A stretch of DNA of 64,000 nucleotides from Glutamicibacter sp. B1 (GTDB taxonomy: Bacteria; Actinomycetota; Actinomycetes; Actinomycetales; Micrococcaceae). The notes under the pieces are model-generated. The model did not search any database. It saw only the letters and a list, made by a program, of their open reading frames with translations, and was not told the origin of the DNA. Location: positions 3,224,001-3,288,000 of the forward strand of contig NZ_CP125942.1 of assembly GCF_039602135.1 (NCBI RefSeq). Reading direction: 5' to 3'. Positions 42,745 through 51,211 of the stretch are shown in pieces. Numbering within the stretch: the stretch's first letter is position 1; the number at the start of each line of letters is the position of its first letter. Both the position numbers and the translations under genes were made by a program.

Positions 42745-44327
42745 GCAACGAAGAACTCTCAGCAACCCACGACCAGGATGACGACTCGGTCGTCGTGGTC
42801 ATCGGTTCCGGCGCCGGCGGAGGGACACTGGCCCACGAGCTGGTCACCAAGGGGGTCAAGGTAGTCCTGCTGGAGGCCGGCCCCTACCTGAAGAACGAGG
42901 ATTACCACCAGGACGAGTGGGCCGCCTTCAACCAGATGGCCTGGCTCGATCCGCGCACCACCTCCGGGTCGTGGCGCATCGCCCGCGACTTCCCCAACCT
43001 GCCGGCCTGGATCGTCAAGGCGGTCGGCGGCACCACCACGCACTGGTCGGGGGCCACCCCGCGCTTCAAGGCGCATGAGTTCAAGGCCCGCAGCACCTAC
43101 GGCCACATCGACGGGGCGAACCTGCTGGACTGGCCGCTGGGACTTCAGGACCTCGCGCCCTACTATGATCTCGCCGAGAAGAAGATGGGCAGCACCCACC
43201 GCCACGGTCGTCCGGCCCTGCCGGCGAACAACAACTACAAGGTGCTGGCCAACGGGGCCGACCGGGTGGGCTACCGGCACTACGCCACCGGCCCCTACGC
43301 CACGAATGCCGAACCCTATGACGGGCGGCCGGCCTCCATCCAGGACGGCTTCAATTTCCAGGGCGACAAGAACAAGTCCAAATGGTCCACGATGGTCTCG
43401 GAAATCCCGAAGTCCCTGCGCACCGGTTTGCTCGATCTGCGCCCCGAATCCCACGCGATCCAGGTCACGCATACCGCGGCCGGGCTCGTCGACGGGGTCA
43501 TCTACATTGATGCCGACGGGAACGCGCAGCGGCAGAAGGCCCGCGTGGTGGCGGTGGCCGGGAACTCCATCGAGACCCCGCGCCTGCTGATGCTCTCGGC
43601 CTCGCCGCTCTTCCCCGACGGGCTGGCGAATTCCTCGGGGCAGCTGGGGCGCAACTACATGCGCCACACCACCGGCAGCGTGTATGCGAAGTTCGACCAG
43701 CCGGTGAACATGCACCGCGGCGAAACCATGGCTGGGCTGATCGCCGACGAATCCCGGCATGATCCCGAGCGCGGTTTCTGCGGCGGCTACTACATGGAAA
43801 CGATCGCCCTGGGACCGGCCTTCCTGGCCAGCTTCGTGGAACCCGGCGGGTGGGGCCCGGGCTTCACCGCGCTGCTCGATGACTACCTGAACACCGCGGG
43901 GCTGTGGATCACCGGGGAGGACATGCCGCAGGAGGGCAACCGGATCACGCTGAACACCACGGTCACCGACCGCCTGGGGCTGCCGGTGCCGAACGTGCAT
44001 TTTGACGACCACCCCAACGACGCGGCCATGCGCGCGCACGGCTACCAGCAGGGCTCGCTGCTCTTCGATGCGGTGGGGGCGCGCTCCACGCACCATACCC
44101 CGCCCTACCCCTCGACGCACAACCTGGGCACCGCCCGCATGAGCGAGCGGCCCGAGGACGGGGTGCTCAACTCGTTCGGGCAGGCCCATGATGTGCCGAA
44201 CCTGTTCATCGCCGACGGTTCGCAATTCACCACCGGGGCCGCGGCGAACCCGACCCTGACCATCGTGGCGCTGGCCATCCGGCAGGCTCAGTACCTCATC
44301 GAGCAGATGGCACAGGGCCGGCTGTAG
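42741..44327 (+). CDS. GMC-family FAD dehydrogenase, large subunit
   Basis: A 528-residue GMC oxidoreductase. The FAD motif is VVVIGSGAGGGTLAHELVTK followed by VVLLEAGPYL, then LPAWIVKAVGGTTTHWSGAT, GNSIETPRLLMLSAS and the C-terminal catalytic block HNLGTARMSERPEDGVLNSF with FIADGSQFTTGAAANPTLTI. It pairs with the Gdh3-like subunit, so it is likely a gluconate/polyol/sugar dehydrogenase; no cytochrome c subunit gene is adjacent. Electrons might pass to another acceptor. The operon is divergent from an SDR, and the IclR and ABM-domain genes lie downstream in opposite orientation. Confidence 0.92.
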   Translation: MSNEELSATHDQDDDSVVVVIGSGAGGGTLAHELVTKGVKVVLLEAGPYLKNEDYHQDEWAAFNQMAWLDPRTTSGSWRIARDFPNLPAWIVKAVGGTTTHWSGATPRFKAHEFKARSTYGHIDGANLLDWPLGLQDLAPYYDLAEKKMGSTHRHGRPALPANNNYKVLANGADRVGYRHYATGPYATNAEPYDGRPASIQDGFNFQGDKNKSKWSTMVSEIPKSLRTGLLDLRPESHAIQVTHTAAGLVDGVIYIDADGNAQRQKARVVAVAGNSIETPRLLMLSASPLFPDGLANSSGQLGRNYMRHTTGSVYAKFDQPVNMHRGETMAGLIADESRHDPERGFCGGYYMETIALGPAFLASFVEPGGWGPGFTALLDDYLNTAGLWITGEDMPQEGNRITLNTTVTDRLGLPVPNVHFDDHPNDAAMRAHGYQQGSLLFDAVGARSTHHTPPYPSTHNLGTARMSERPEDGVLNSFGQAHDVPNLFIADGSQFTTGAAANPTLTIVALAIRQAQYLIEQMAQGRL

Positions 44328-44346
44328 CCCCGTGCGGGGCAGCTGG

Positions 44347-45234
44347 CTACCCGGCGCCGCCGGCGTCGAGCAGCGAGGTGCCCCGCAGCGCGCGGCTGAC
44401 CCTGGAGGCCACGTCGCGCAGCAGCAGCGCCACCTCAAGGTGGCGCTGCTGGAATTCGGCCGGATCCATGGACACGGCCACCGACCCGACGACCTGGCCG
44501 GCCGGGGTGGTCACCGGGGCGGCCAGGCACGAGGCCCCGCGGATGAACTCCTCGCGCTCGATGGCCAGGCCCTCGGCGCGCACCGCGGCCAGTTCCGTGG
44601 CGAAACGCTCCGGGTCGCAGATGGTCGCCGAAGTCATGGAGGGCATGCCGTGCTTCTCCAGATAGCCCTGGCGGCGCTCGGCCTCCATGGCCGCCAACAG
44701 CACCTTGCCGAAGGCCGTGGCGTGGGCCGCGTCATTGAAGCCGAAGCCCATCGGGGTGATGCGCGGGCGGTTCGGGGATTCGACCACATGGGCCACGACG
44801 ATGTCCTCGCCGCGGTGCACCGCATAGTAGGCGGCCGCATCGGCCCGCTGATGCAATTCGCGGATGAGCCGGGCCACCGCCGGCGGGGTGCCGACCTGGC
44901 GGCGCAGCGAGGTATCCAGGGCATGCAGCTTGTAGCCCAGCGCGTACAGGCCCTCCTCGCGCAGGTGCACCACGTGCCCGGAGAGCGTCAGCGTCTTGAG
45001 CAGGCGGTAGACGGTGGGCAGGGGCATCGCCAGTTCGCTGGCGATCTCCTTCGCGGCCAGGCCCCGGCGGTGGGCCGCCACCACGTCGAGCAGGGCGAAG
45101 GCCTTCTGCACCGAGGCCAGGCCGGCAAGCGAATCGTTATATCCCATGCCACCATCTTGTCGAGGGGGACCGGCAGATTCAACCTGTGTCCTGCCCGTTG
45201 CGGGCCCCAGAGCCGTGTCAAGGGCGTCAGCCAT
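44347..45234 (-). CDS. IclR-family transcriptional regulator
   Basis: A 295-residue IclR regulator. The winged helix is SVQKAFALLDVVAAHRRGLA, EIASELAMPLPTVYRLLKTL; the effector domain has ALGYKLHALDTSLRRQVGTP, ITPMGFGFNDAAHATAFGKV, EEFIRGASCLAAPVTTPAGQ and VVGSVAVSMDPAEFQ. A shorter start at ATG 45147 (MGYNDSLAGL) is possible; ATG 45234 is favoured because it sits 10 bp after the ABM gene's stop, suggesting coupling. It probably regulates the nearby GMC/SDR genes; a palindrome and a shared CGATAACG motif occur in those promoter regions. Convergent with the GMC gene. Confidence 0.92.
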   Translation of the reverse strand: MADALDTALGPATGRTQVESAGPPRQDGGMGYNDSLAGLASVQKAFALLDVVAAHRRGLAAKEIASELAMPLPTVYRLLKTLTLSGHVVHLREEGLYALGYKLHALDTSLRRQVGTPPAVARLIRELHQRADAAAYYAVHRGEDIVVAHVVESPNRPRITPMGFGFNDAAHATAFGKVLLAAMEAERRQGYLEKHGMPSMTSATICDPERFATELAAVRAEGLAIEREEFIRGASCLAAPVTTPAGQVVGSVAVSMDPAEFQQRHLEVALLLRDVASRVSRALRGTSLLDAGGAG

Positions 45235-45243
45235 GCTGCCGGG

Positions 45244-45564
45244 CTAGTCTATTTCCAGCTCGCCCATGCGGTCCCAGGCATCGCCCTCGATCTGCCGGCT
45301 GATGATCCGCGGGGTCTCCCGCAATGCCGGGGCCATGTCGAGCATCGCCTGCTTGAAGTGGGCGCTGTTCACGTGCGCCGCCGCGGAATCATCGGCGAAC
45401 GCTTCCACCAGGACGTACTCGTCAGGGTCCTGCAGGCTGCGCGACCAGTCGAACCACAGGTTGCCCGGCTCGTTGCGCGTGGCCTCGGTGAACGGCCTGA
45501 CCAGTTCCTCCCAGCCTTCCGCGGCCTCGGATTTCACATGGAATTTGACGACAATGAAGTACAC
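45244..45564 (-). CDS. ABM-domain (putative quinol monooxygenase) protein
   Basis: A 106-residue protein of the antibiotic-biosynthesis-monooxygenase fold (dimeric ferredoxin-like), from GTG 45564 after AAGGGAT. It has VYFIVVKFHVKSEAAEGWEE, FTEATRNEPGNLWFDWSRSL, DEYVLVEAFADDSAAAHVNS and HFKQAMLDMAPALRETP, the standard order of elements. Relatives include YgiN quinol monooxygenase and the LsrG isomerase. It sits just upstream of the IclR gene on the same strand, apparently as one operon, and so may act in the same pathway as the GMC dehydrogenase. Reaction unknown. Confidence 0.88.
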   Translation of the reverse strand: MYFIVVKFHVKSEAAEGWEELVRPFTEATRNEPGNLWFDWSRSLQDPDEYVLVEAFADDSAAAHVNSAHFKQAMLDMAPALRETPRIISRQIEGDAWDRMGELEID

Positions 45565-45686
45565 GAGGGTATCCCTTCCACAGCATGTTCTCCCTGCGGC
45601 AGCAGGGCCTGGTGCCAGTCTCTCGTGGCGCACCGGGCCCCGCCAAGAAGCATTATCGGCAGGCGATAACGCCGACGCCGCGGCCG

Positions 45687-46727
45687 CTAGGTGCCCGCGG
45701 GCTCGTCCCTGATCTGGCCGACCAGCTCGGCGAGCAGGTCCTCCAGGGTCACCATGCCGTGCACCGCGCCCGTGGCGCGCTCGCGCACCAGGGCCAGGTG
45801 GGCTCCGCCCAGCTGCATTTCGCGCAACGCGGTGCGCACGCTCTGCTGCGGCTCGAAGGAGGGCAGCGCGCGGATAAGGCCGCGCGGCAGGGGTCTGGAC
45901 CGTTCCGCCGCCTCGACGCCGAGCACGTCCTTGACGTGGACATAGCCCACCGGGGTGCGATCGGGCCGGAGCAGCGGGAACCTCGAGAAGCCACGGGCGG
46001 CCGCCGCCTCGATCTGCTCCGGGGTGCAGTGCTCGGGCAGCGTCTGGACGGCATCGAAGCTGATTGCCACCGATTCGATGCGCCGCGCATCGAAGTGCAG
46101 CGCGCCCATCAGCAGCTGCTCATCCTGGGCATCGAGGATGCCGCCTTCCCGGGATTCGGCCACCATGGACGAGACCTCATCACGGGTGAACGTGCTGGCC
46201 ACCTCGTTCTTCGGCGCGACGCCGAAGATCCGCAGCACCAGATTGCCCATCGCATTCATCAGCCAGAGCAGCGGGCGCAGCAGGCGCACCACCAGGACCA
46301 TGCTCGGTCCCAGGATCAGCGCCATGCGTTCCGGGCCGGCCAGGGCAATGTTCTTTGGCACCATTTCAGCGAGCACCACATGCAGGTAGGTCACCAGCAC
46401 CAGCGCGATCGCATAGGACAGCGCGTCGATCAGGCCCGCGGGGACACCCAGGGCCTCGAAGGGACCGGCCACCGCGTACTTCACCAGCGGCTTGGTGACA
46501 TAGCCCAGGGCCAGCGAGCAGACGGTGATGCCCAGCTGCGCACCGGCCATCACCAGGGAGACATTCTCGATGGCCCACAGCGTCGCCTTGGCGCTGCGGC
46601 TGCCGGCCACGGCCTTCGGCTCGATGATGCTTCGGCGTGCGGAGATCAGTGCGAATTCGGCGCCGACAAAATAGAAGTTCGCTGCGAGCAGCACTATCGT
46701 GGCAAGGATGCCCAGCAGATCGCTCAT
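45687..46727 (-). CDS. CNNM/CorC-like membrane protein (hemolysin family), second of pair
   Basis: A 346-residue hemolysin/CNNM-family protein: DUF21 membrane domain in about residues 1-190 (LGILATIVLLAANFYFVGAE, GAQLGITVCSLALGYVTKPL, VVLAEMVPKNIALAGPERMA) and a CBS pair after it (DAQDEQLLMGALHFDARRIE, HVKDVLGVEAAERS, VTLEDLLAELVGQIRDE). The CorC-type C-terminal domain is missing, so it is the shorter member of the pair. CNNM/CorC proteins bind ATP-Mg through CBS domains and move or sense magnesium and other divalent cations. Its start overlaps the stop of the longer homologue (ATGA), so the two are coupled and may form a heterodimer. Confidence 0.92.
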   Translation of the reverse strand: MSDLLGILATIVLLAANFYFVGAEFALISARRSIIEPKAVAGSRSAKATLWAIENVSLVMAGAQLGITVCSLALGYVTKPLVKYAVAGPFEALGVPAGLIDALSYAIALVLVTYLHVVLAEMVPKNIALAGPERMALILGPSMVLVVRLLRPLLWLMNAMGNLVLRIFGVAPKNEVASTFTRDEVSSMVAESREGGILDAQDEQLLMGALHFDARRIESVAISFDAVQTLPEHCTPEQIEAAAARGFSRFPLLRPDRTPVGYVHVKDVLGVEAAERSRPLPRGLIRALPSFEPQQSVRTALREMQLGGAHLALVRERATGAVHGMVTLEDLLAELVGQIRDEPAGT

Positions 46728-48070
46728 CGCGCCAGCTCCCCTTCATCAAGTTCGGATACGGCCACGTCAACAGTGGCGATGCGCTGCCCCTCGGTGGCGT
46801 GGATGCGGAAGACCAGCTGCTTGCGCGGCGCACCGGGCAGGCCCGGCACCACGAGGCTGATCTCGTCGCCAACTGCGCCGAAGGCACCGAGTTGCACAGT
46901 CAGCAAGCCGGCCAGCGTCTCGTAGTCCGGCCCCTCCGGGATCTGGCAGCCCAGCACTTCGCCGGCTTCATCCGGGCGCAGGGCCGCGTCCAGCCGCCAG
47001 CTGTTCGCGGAGAGCGGTTGCACCGGGGTTCCGGTGGCATCGTGCTCGTCGCGCACTTCCCCGACGATTTCCTCGACGAGGTCCTCCAGGGTCAGCATCC
47101 CGGCCACATCCCCGGTCTCGTCGATCAGCACCGCCAGCTGCAGCCCGTCGCCGCGCAGCTGGTCCATCAGCTCATCGAGCTCGATGGTGTCCGGGACCAG
47201 TCGGGCCCGCTGGGCGTAGCCGCCCACCGGGGTGTGCCGGCGCTGCTCATGGGGAACAGGCAGCAGGCTGCGGATATGGACCAGGCCGCTCACACGGTGT
47301 CCCGACCCGTCAACCAGCGGGAAGCGCGAATGCCCGGTGCGTGCGGCCAGCTGCAGCACCTCATGCACGGAGTGCTGCGCGCCGACGGTGACCATCCTGG
47401 CTCTAGGGGTCATCGCGTCCCGCCCGCGACGGTGCCCGAAGGCCACGGTCCGGCGCAGCATCTCGGCGGTTTCCGAGGGCAGCACCCCTTGGCGGGCGGA
47501 GTGCCCGGCGAGCGCGACCAGTTCCTCGGCGGAGCGGGCCGAGGCCAGCTCCTCCTGCGGCTCGATGCCGAAGCGGCGGATGATCCAGTTGGCGTTGCCG
47601 TTGAAGAAGACGAGGAAAGGCCTGGTCGCGGCGCTGAAGCCGCGCTGGAAACCCACCACGGCCTTGGCCGTTTCGAAGGGCTTGGCGATGGCCAGGTTCT
47701 TGGGGACCAGTTCGCCGAACACCATGGTCAGGACGGTGGCCAGCACCAAAGCCAGGGCTATGGAAACCGACCGGGCGGCAGCCTCGCCGAGCCCGGCCTG
47801 CTGCAGTGGTCCGGATAAGAGCGCCGCGATGGCCGGCTCGGCCAAGAAGCCGATGCCCAGGTTGGTCAGTGTGATGCCCAGCTGGGCTCCGGAGAGCTGG
47901 GTGGACAAGGTGCCCATGCCCTTGAGCACGCCGGCCGCACGGCGGTCGCCGCGTTGCGCGGCGTCTTTCACCTGGTTGCGGTTAACCGTGATCAGCGAGA
48001 ATTCGGCCGCGACGAAGAGCGCGCAGCCCAGAATGAGGAGCAGCGCCAGGAGCAGCGAGAACCATTGCAT
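46724..48070 (-). CDS. CNNM/CorC-like membrane protein (hemolysin family), first of pair
   Basis: A 448-residue full-length member: DUF21 membrane domain (LLLALLLILGCALFVAAEFS, SGAQLGITLTNLGIGFLAEP, VFGELVPKNLAIAKPFETAK), the CBS pair at about 215-335 (MTPRARMVTVGAQHSVHEVL, HIRSLLPVPHEQ, MLTLEDLVEEIVGEVRDEHD) and a CorC_HlyC domain at about 350-435 (NSWRLDAALRPDEAGEVLGC, PDYETLAGLLTVQLG). ATG 48070 follows GGGGGGTG. It is first of a two-gene operon. Divalent-cation transport or efflux regulation is the family role. The 240-bp upstream region includes a hairpin (48175-48197); I do not recognise a magnesium riboswitch there. Confidence 0.93.
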   Translation of the reverse strand: MQWFSLLLALLLILGCALFVAAEFSLITVNRNQVKDAAQRGDRRAAGVLKGMGTLSTQLSGAQLGITLTNLGIGFLAEPAIAALLSGPLQQAGLGEAAARSVSIALALVLATVLTMVFGELVPKNLAIAKPFETAKAVVGFQRGFSAATRPFLVFFNGNANWIIRRFGIEPQEELASARSAEELVALAGHSARQGVLPSETAEMLRRTVAFGHRRGRDAMTPRARMVTVGAQHSVHEVLQLAARTGHSRFPLVDGSGHRVSGLVHIRSLLPVPHEQRRHTPVGGYAQRARLVPDTIELDELMDQLRGDGLQLAVLIDETGDVAGMLTLEDLVEEIVGEVRDEHDATGTPVQPLSANSWRLDAALRPDEAGEVLGCQIPEGPDYETLAGLLTVQLGAFGAVGDEISLVVPGLPGAPRKQLVFRIHATEGQRIATVDVAVSELDEGELAR

Positions 48071-48174
48071 TATCTACACCCCCCTGACCATCCGGTGCGC
48101 ACGGGCATTCCTGCCGGGCAGAGGGTAAAACCTGTGAGATCTACTGTCGCCTGAAGCGTCCATCATTCCCTTCC

Positions 48175-48197
48175 GGCCGCAGTATCTTCCTGCGGCC
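48175..48197. terminator. Small hairpin upstream of the CNNM pair
   Basis: GGCCGCAG (48175-48182) and CTGCGGCC (48190-48197), 8-bp perfect stem, 7-nt loop. It lies between the CNNM pair and the phosphodiesterase gene (stop at 48312) and may end transcription of the latter. Confidence 0.5.
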
Positions 48198-48311
48198 ATT
48201 GATGCTTCCTCCAAGTATTGCGCATTCCGGGCCAGCAATTGCTTGAACTGTACATTGTTTACCGGATTCAGCTGATCCGCACAGCCTATTCACAAGCAGC
48301 GGGTGCGGGGG

Positions 48312-50189
48312 CTACCGGAACACGTCCAGATAGGCCAGCGCATAGCCCACCCGATACTCCGAGGCGGGAGTGCTGGCCACCATTTGGCGGTCGGAGATGG
48401 CCAGTTCCACCGCATCGGTCACGATCCCGTCCACCGGCAGGCTGAGCAATTCACGGATGGTGGATTCATCATTAACTGTCCAGACATAGACATCCTGGCC
48501 TTGCTCGTGGGCCTGGTCCAAGAGCTCTGGACGAAAAGATGCCTGTTCCAACGTGTAGAAGTCGCAGTTCACTCGCGGCAGCTTGCCTACGCTCATGGCA
48601 ACAGTCAGGCCAACGCGGAGCTCGGGACGCTCGCGCTTGATTTCATTCACTGCCGTCGGGCTCAACGAATGGTAGATGTTCTTGGTGGTTGTCCCCGTGG
48701 CATCAATATCTTCAAGGAAACGGTCCAGATACCCCTTGGATTCATGGCCCGTCACCTTGAGCTCGATCAGGACCGGGATCCCCAGCTCGTCAGCATGTTC
48801 CAGATACTCCTGCATGGTGGGAATGCGATCGGTGAACCCGCCTTCGCACACCGTCACATTTCGCACTTGTTCCAAGGTCATCTCATAGATGTTCTTGTTG
48901 ACCCCGGACACCATGAGCAAGTTGGTGTCGTGGCTGGCAACAGAATGCCCGTCTTTGGTTTGCTGGAAATCTGCCTCAACATAATCCGCGTGGTGCTGGG
49001 CGGCCGCATCCAGTGCCCCGAGGGTATTCTCGACACCACTGGTCGAATAACCGCGGTGCGCGAGAATCTTGGTGTCTTCCGCACCGGAAACGGTTTGCCC
49101 CGAAGCCGGCATTGCATAGAAGCTCACCGCCACGGCGAGCCCGAAGGCCACCGTTCCCGCCGAAGCATGGGCAGCACGTGCCGGGACTGTTCGACGGTCA
49201 TTGGCCCGGACTTCAAATTCCGATGTGAGACCGAGCCGATCCCGCGTCAAAGCAACCAGGATTTGGAGGGCAACAACTGTTGCGCCGCCAATAATCATGA
49301 AGCCCACTGTGTGGCCCAGCCCGATGCACACGCTGGCAATCAGGGCCGAGCTTCGTTCCGTCATCAGGCTGGTTGCAAGGTCCGAGATCCAGACCAGGGC
49401 TTCAACCAGCACCGAGGCGGACAATGCTGCCAGGCCCAGGGGCAGTCCAACCAGGGCCAGATACCTGAAGAAGTTCTTATGCGTTGCACGCAAGCTTCCG
49501 ACCAGCGCCGGCAACGATTTCCTCTCTCCGACAACCATCATCGGCAAGGTCAGGACCAGGCGGAGATTCACCCAGAGAATGGAGCCGATCATCAATACGT
49601 AGATGGCAGTGCTGAGCGGAACCTTCAGATACTCGCGGGTGATGAACGGGGGAATTCCGACGCCTTGAATCAGCACCGAAGAAAGGCCCAGCCCGCCTAG
49701 CGGCAGCGCGAGGAAGAAATAGACCATCAGCAGCGGCGACGGATAGCTGAGCAGCCTGCCCAAACAGGTCAGGGTGTCGGCAAGCATCTCGCCGAGGTTT
49801 GGCGGTCGACCCGACTGCTGCCGATTGACCATCACAATCAGTGCGACAAATTGGAGGCTCACGGCGGCCAGAGCCAGAACGGCAATGGCCGCAAGCAACA
49901 GCACGGAAATGGGCTGGCTCAACAGCACGGTGTACGTCCGGTCGGTGACGTTCTCAAGGTGGCTGGTTTCAAGAGCCAGCCCGAAAAGATACCGAATGGC
50001 AGGCAAGACACCCAACCCGTTCACCAGCTGGATGACGCTGATCACCAGAAGATAGCGGAAAACGCGTGCGTGGCTCAGACGCCAGATACGGCCAAGGAAC
50101 GCGGGGATTTCGGTGAACTTCGGGGCACCCCTGCTGGAATCACCTTGGATTTGAGCAGATTGATCGTGGCCGGTTGAACCAACACGCAT
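48312..50189 (-). CDS. Membrane-anchored glycerophosphodiester phosphodiesterase
   Basis: A 625-residue protein from ATG 50189 (a GTG at 50201 is the alternative). About residues 20-360 form the GDPDase membrane domain with several long hydrophobic segments (LLLAAIAVLALAAVSLQFVA, SLRATHKNFFRYLALVGLPL). Residues about 375-610 form a GDPD TIM barrel: ILAHRGYSTSGVENTLGALD (His-Arg, Glu-Asn), YVEADFQQTKDGHSVASHDT, PVLIELKVTGHESKG and DVYVWTVNDESTIRELLSLP with VDGIVTD near the end. It hydrolyses glycerophosphodiesters, from lipid turnover or teichoic acids, to an alcohol and glycerol-3-phosphate. A catalytic domain facing outward is likely. Monocistronic. Confidence 0.92.
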   Translation of the reverse strand: MRVGSTGHDQSAQIQGDSSRGAPKFTEIPAFLGRIWRLSHARVFRYLLVISVIQLVNGLGVLPAIRYLFGLALETSHLENVTDRTYTVLLSQPISVLLLAAIAVLALAAVSLQFVALIVMVNRQQSGRPPNLGEMLADTLTCLGRLLSYPSPLLMVYFFLALPLGGLGLSSVLIQGVGIPPFITREYLKVPLSTAIYVLMIGSILWVNLRLVLTLPMMVVGERKSLPALVGSLRATHKNFFRYLALVGLPLGLAALSASVLVEALVWISDLATSLMTERSSALIASVCIGLGHTVGFMIIGGATVVALQILVALTRDRLGLTSEFEVRANDRRTVPARAAHASAGTVAFGLAVAVSFYAMPASGQTVSGAEDTKILAHRGYSTSGVENTLGALDAAAQHHADYVEADFQQTKDGHSVASHDTNLLMVSGVNKNIYEMTLEQVRNVTVCEGGFTDRIPTMQEYLEHADELGIPVLIELKVTGHESKGYLDRFLEDIDATGTTTKNIYHSLSPTAVNEIKRERPELRVGLTVAMSVGKLPRVNCDFYTLEQASFRPELLDQAHEQGQDVYVWTVNDESTIRELLSLPVDGIVTDAVELAISDRQMVASTPASEYRVGYALAYLDVFR

Positions 50190-50380
50190 TCCACTGCCCA
50201 CTGCTGTAAATCCCGTTCCTGTGGTGCGAATTGCTAATAAAGACCAGTTGCCACTCTATCGCGGTGGCTCTCTGCCGGCTGTGGAGGAGGTCTCAAAAAG
50301 CCCGTCAAAATGCTGGAGATCGCCGAACAACAGCTTGGAGCCGGCATTCAGCCGAAGAGCCAAGGGGCGCAGTGATTCAC

Positions 50381-50854
50381 CTACTCCTTAAACGCCGGAG
50401 TGGTGACATCGCACTTGACGCGTTCACCTGGGGCACCGGTTTTCGAGGCGATTTCCCTGACGCCGTCCAAGAGAACCCGGCAGGTCGCAGTTACGTCCTT
50501 ATCTGGTGTCGCGGCGACCGAGGCATCCTTCTGGGCGGTGACCATGCTTTCTACGGACCATACCTTGTCCTTTTTCTTGCCTGTGGTTTCCGTTGTACTG
50601 ACGGATTCTTCAGTCACTGGGGTGGAATCCTCGCCACGCTTTTCGGCTTCAAGGTAGGACACGTCTTTCAGGCTGTTGCTCGTGCCTCCGGTGACGGTGA
50701 CTTCATAGGTCACGGACCAGGCATCAGAGGTGGCTTTGTCCCAGGATTCAACCGCACCGCATCCGGCCAGGCCCACTGCTAGCGCCAACATGGCGGTACT
50801 CGCCGACACCCGGGCAATGCTACGAGAGCTATCGGGAGAAGAAAAGCGGCTCAT
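50381..50854 (-). CDS. Lipoprotein, MmpS-like
   Basis: A 157-residue secreted lipoprotein: basic N-terminus, hydrophobic stretch ASTAMLALAVGLAGCGAV with the lipobox LAG-Cys, so the mature protein starts at a lipidated Cys. ATG 50854 follows AAGGAC. The mature part has SDAWSVTYEVTVTGGTSNS, DVSYLEAEKR and a late Cys pair (TCRVLLDG, VKCDVTT). The beginning, VTYEVTVTGG with a following V-x-Y, recalls the MmpS/transport-accessory beta-sandwich fold, but it is only a weak resemblance. No transporter is adjacent. Otherwise it is an unassigned cell-surface protein on the outer face of the membrane. Confidence 0.75.
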   Translation of the reverse strand: MSRFSSPDSSRSIARVSASTAMLALAVGLAGCGAVESWDKATSDAWSVTYEVTVTGGTSNSLKDVSYLEAEKRGEDSTPVTEESVSTTETTGKKKDKVWSVESMVTAQKDASVAATPDKDVTATCRVLLDGVREIASKTGAPGERVKCDVTTPAFKE

Positions 50855-51155
50855 TAAAGTCCTTCAGGAAATGTTGTTCGGTATGCTCCACTTTCAACAT
50901 TATTGCCCATAGTGCACTTGCGTCCTCGTGGCCAGGGGCGAGGTTTTGCTGCCGTCTTTCCAACCAAGGGTGGAGTTCCCTGACGCTCAACAAGGCGACT
51001 AGCCCTGGTTATAGCCGTTATCCATCATGTCGCGTTTCGGCGGGCCAATAACAACTGCCCACCGTCAGCGTTTCGGAACCACGTGGCGGAGGCCGACAGA
51101 TTATTGGTGGTTTCGACGTCGAGCCCGCAGAGGAGGCAGAATACTGCTTAACATA
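50855..51155. other. Gap upstream of the lipoprotein gene
   Basis: About 300 bp without a recognisable gene on either strand. It includes the lipoprotein gene's promoter region and ends at the purU terminator. Nothing else is seen. Confidence 0.5.
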
Positions 51156-51195
51156 GAAAGCCAATCACGGCAACCGTCATCCGTGATTGGCTTTC
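51156..51195 (-). terminator. Terminator after purU
   Basis: Perfect 15-bp stem, GAAAGCCAATCACGG (51156-51170) and its complement (51181-51195), 10-nt loop, 16 bp past the purU stop. Confidence 0.9.
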
Positions 51196-51211
51196 CTTCT
51201 TCTTGGCTGAA

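Noticed and set aside
42759..44438. 559-codon minus-strand frame over the GMC dehydrogenase
   Set aside because: Composition of His/Gly/Arg with no motif; the plus-strand GMC frame has complete family motifs and ribosome-linked start.
44332..47818. Several plus-strand frames of 390-450 codons over the IclR, ABM and CNNM genes
   Set aside because: No domains, biased composition, antisense to genes with clear motifs.
48071..48311. Possible magnesium riboswitch upstream of the CNNM pair
   Set aside because: Only one short hairpin and no conserved loops of the M-box or ykoK element could be seen.
48303..49700. 465-codon plus-strand frame over the phosphodiesterase gene
   Set aside because: Antisense shadow: no domain, while the minus strand has all GDPD motifs.
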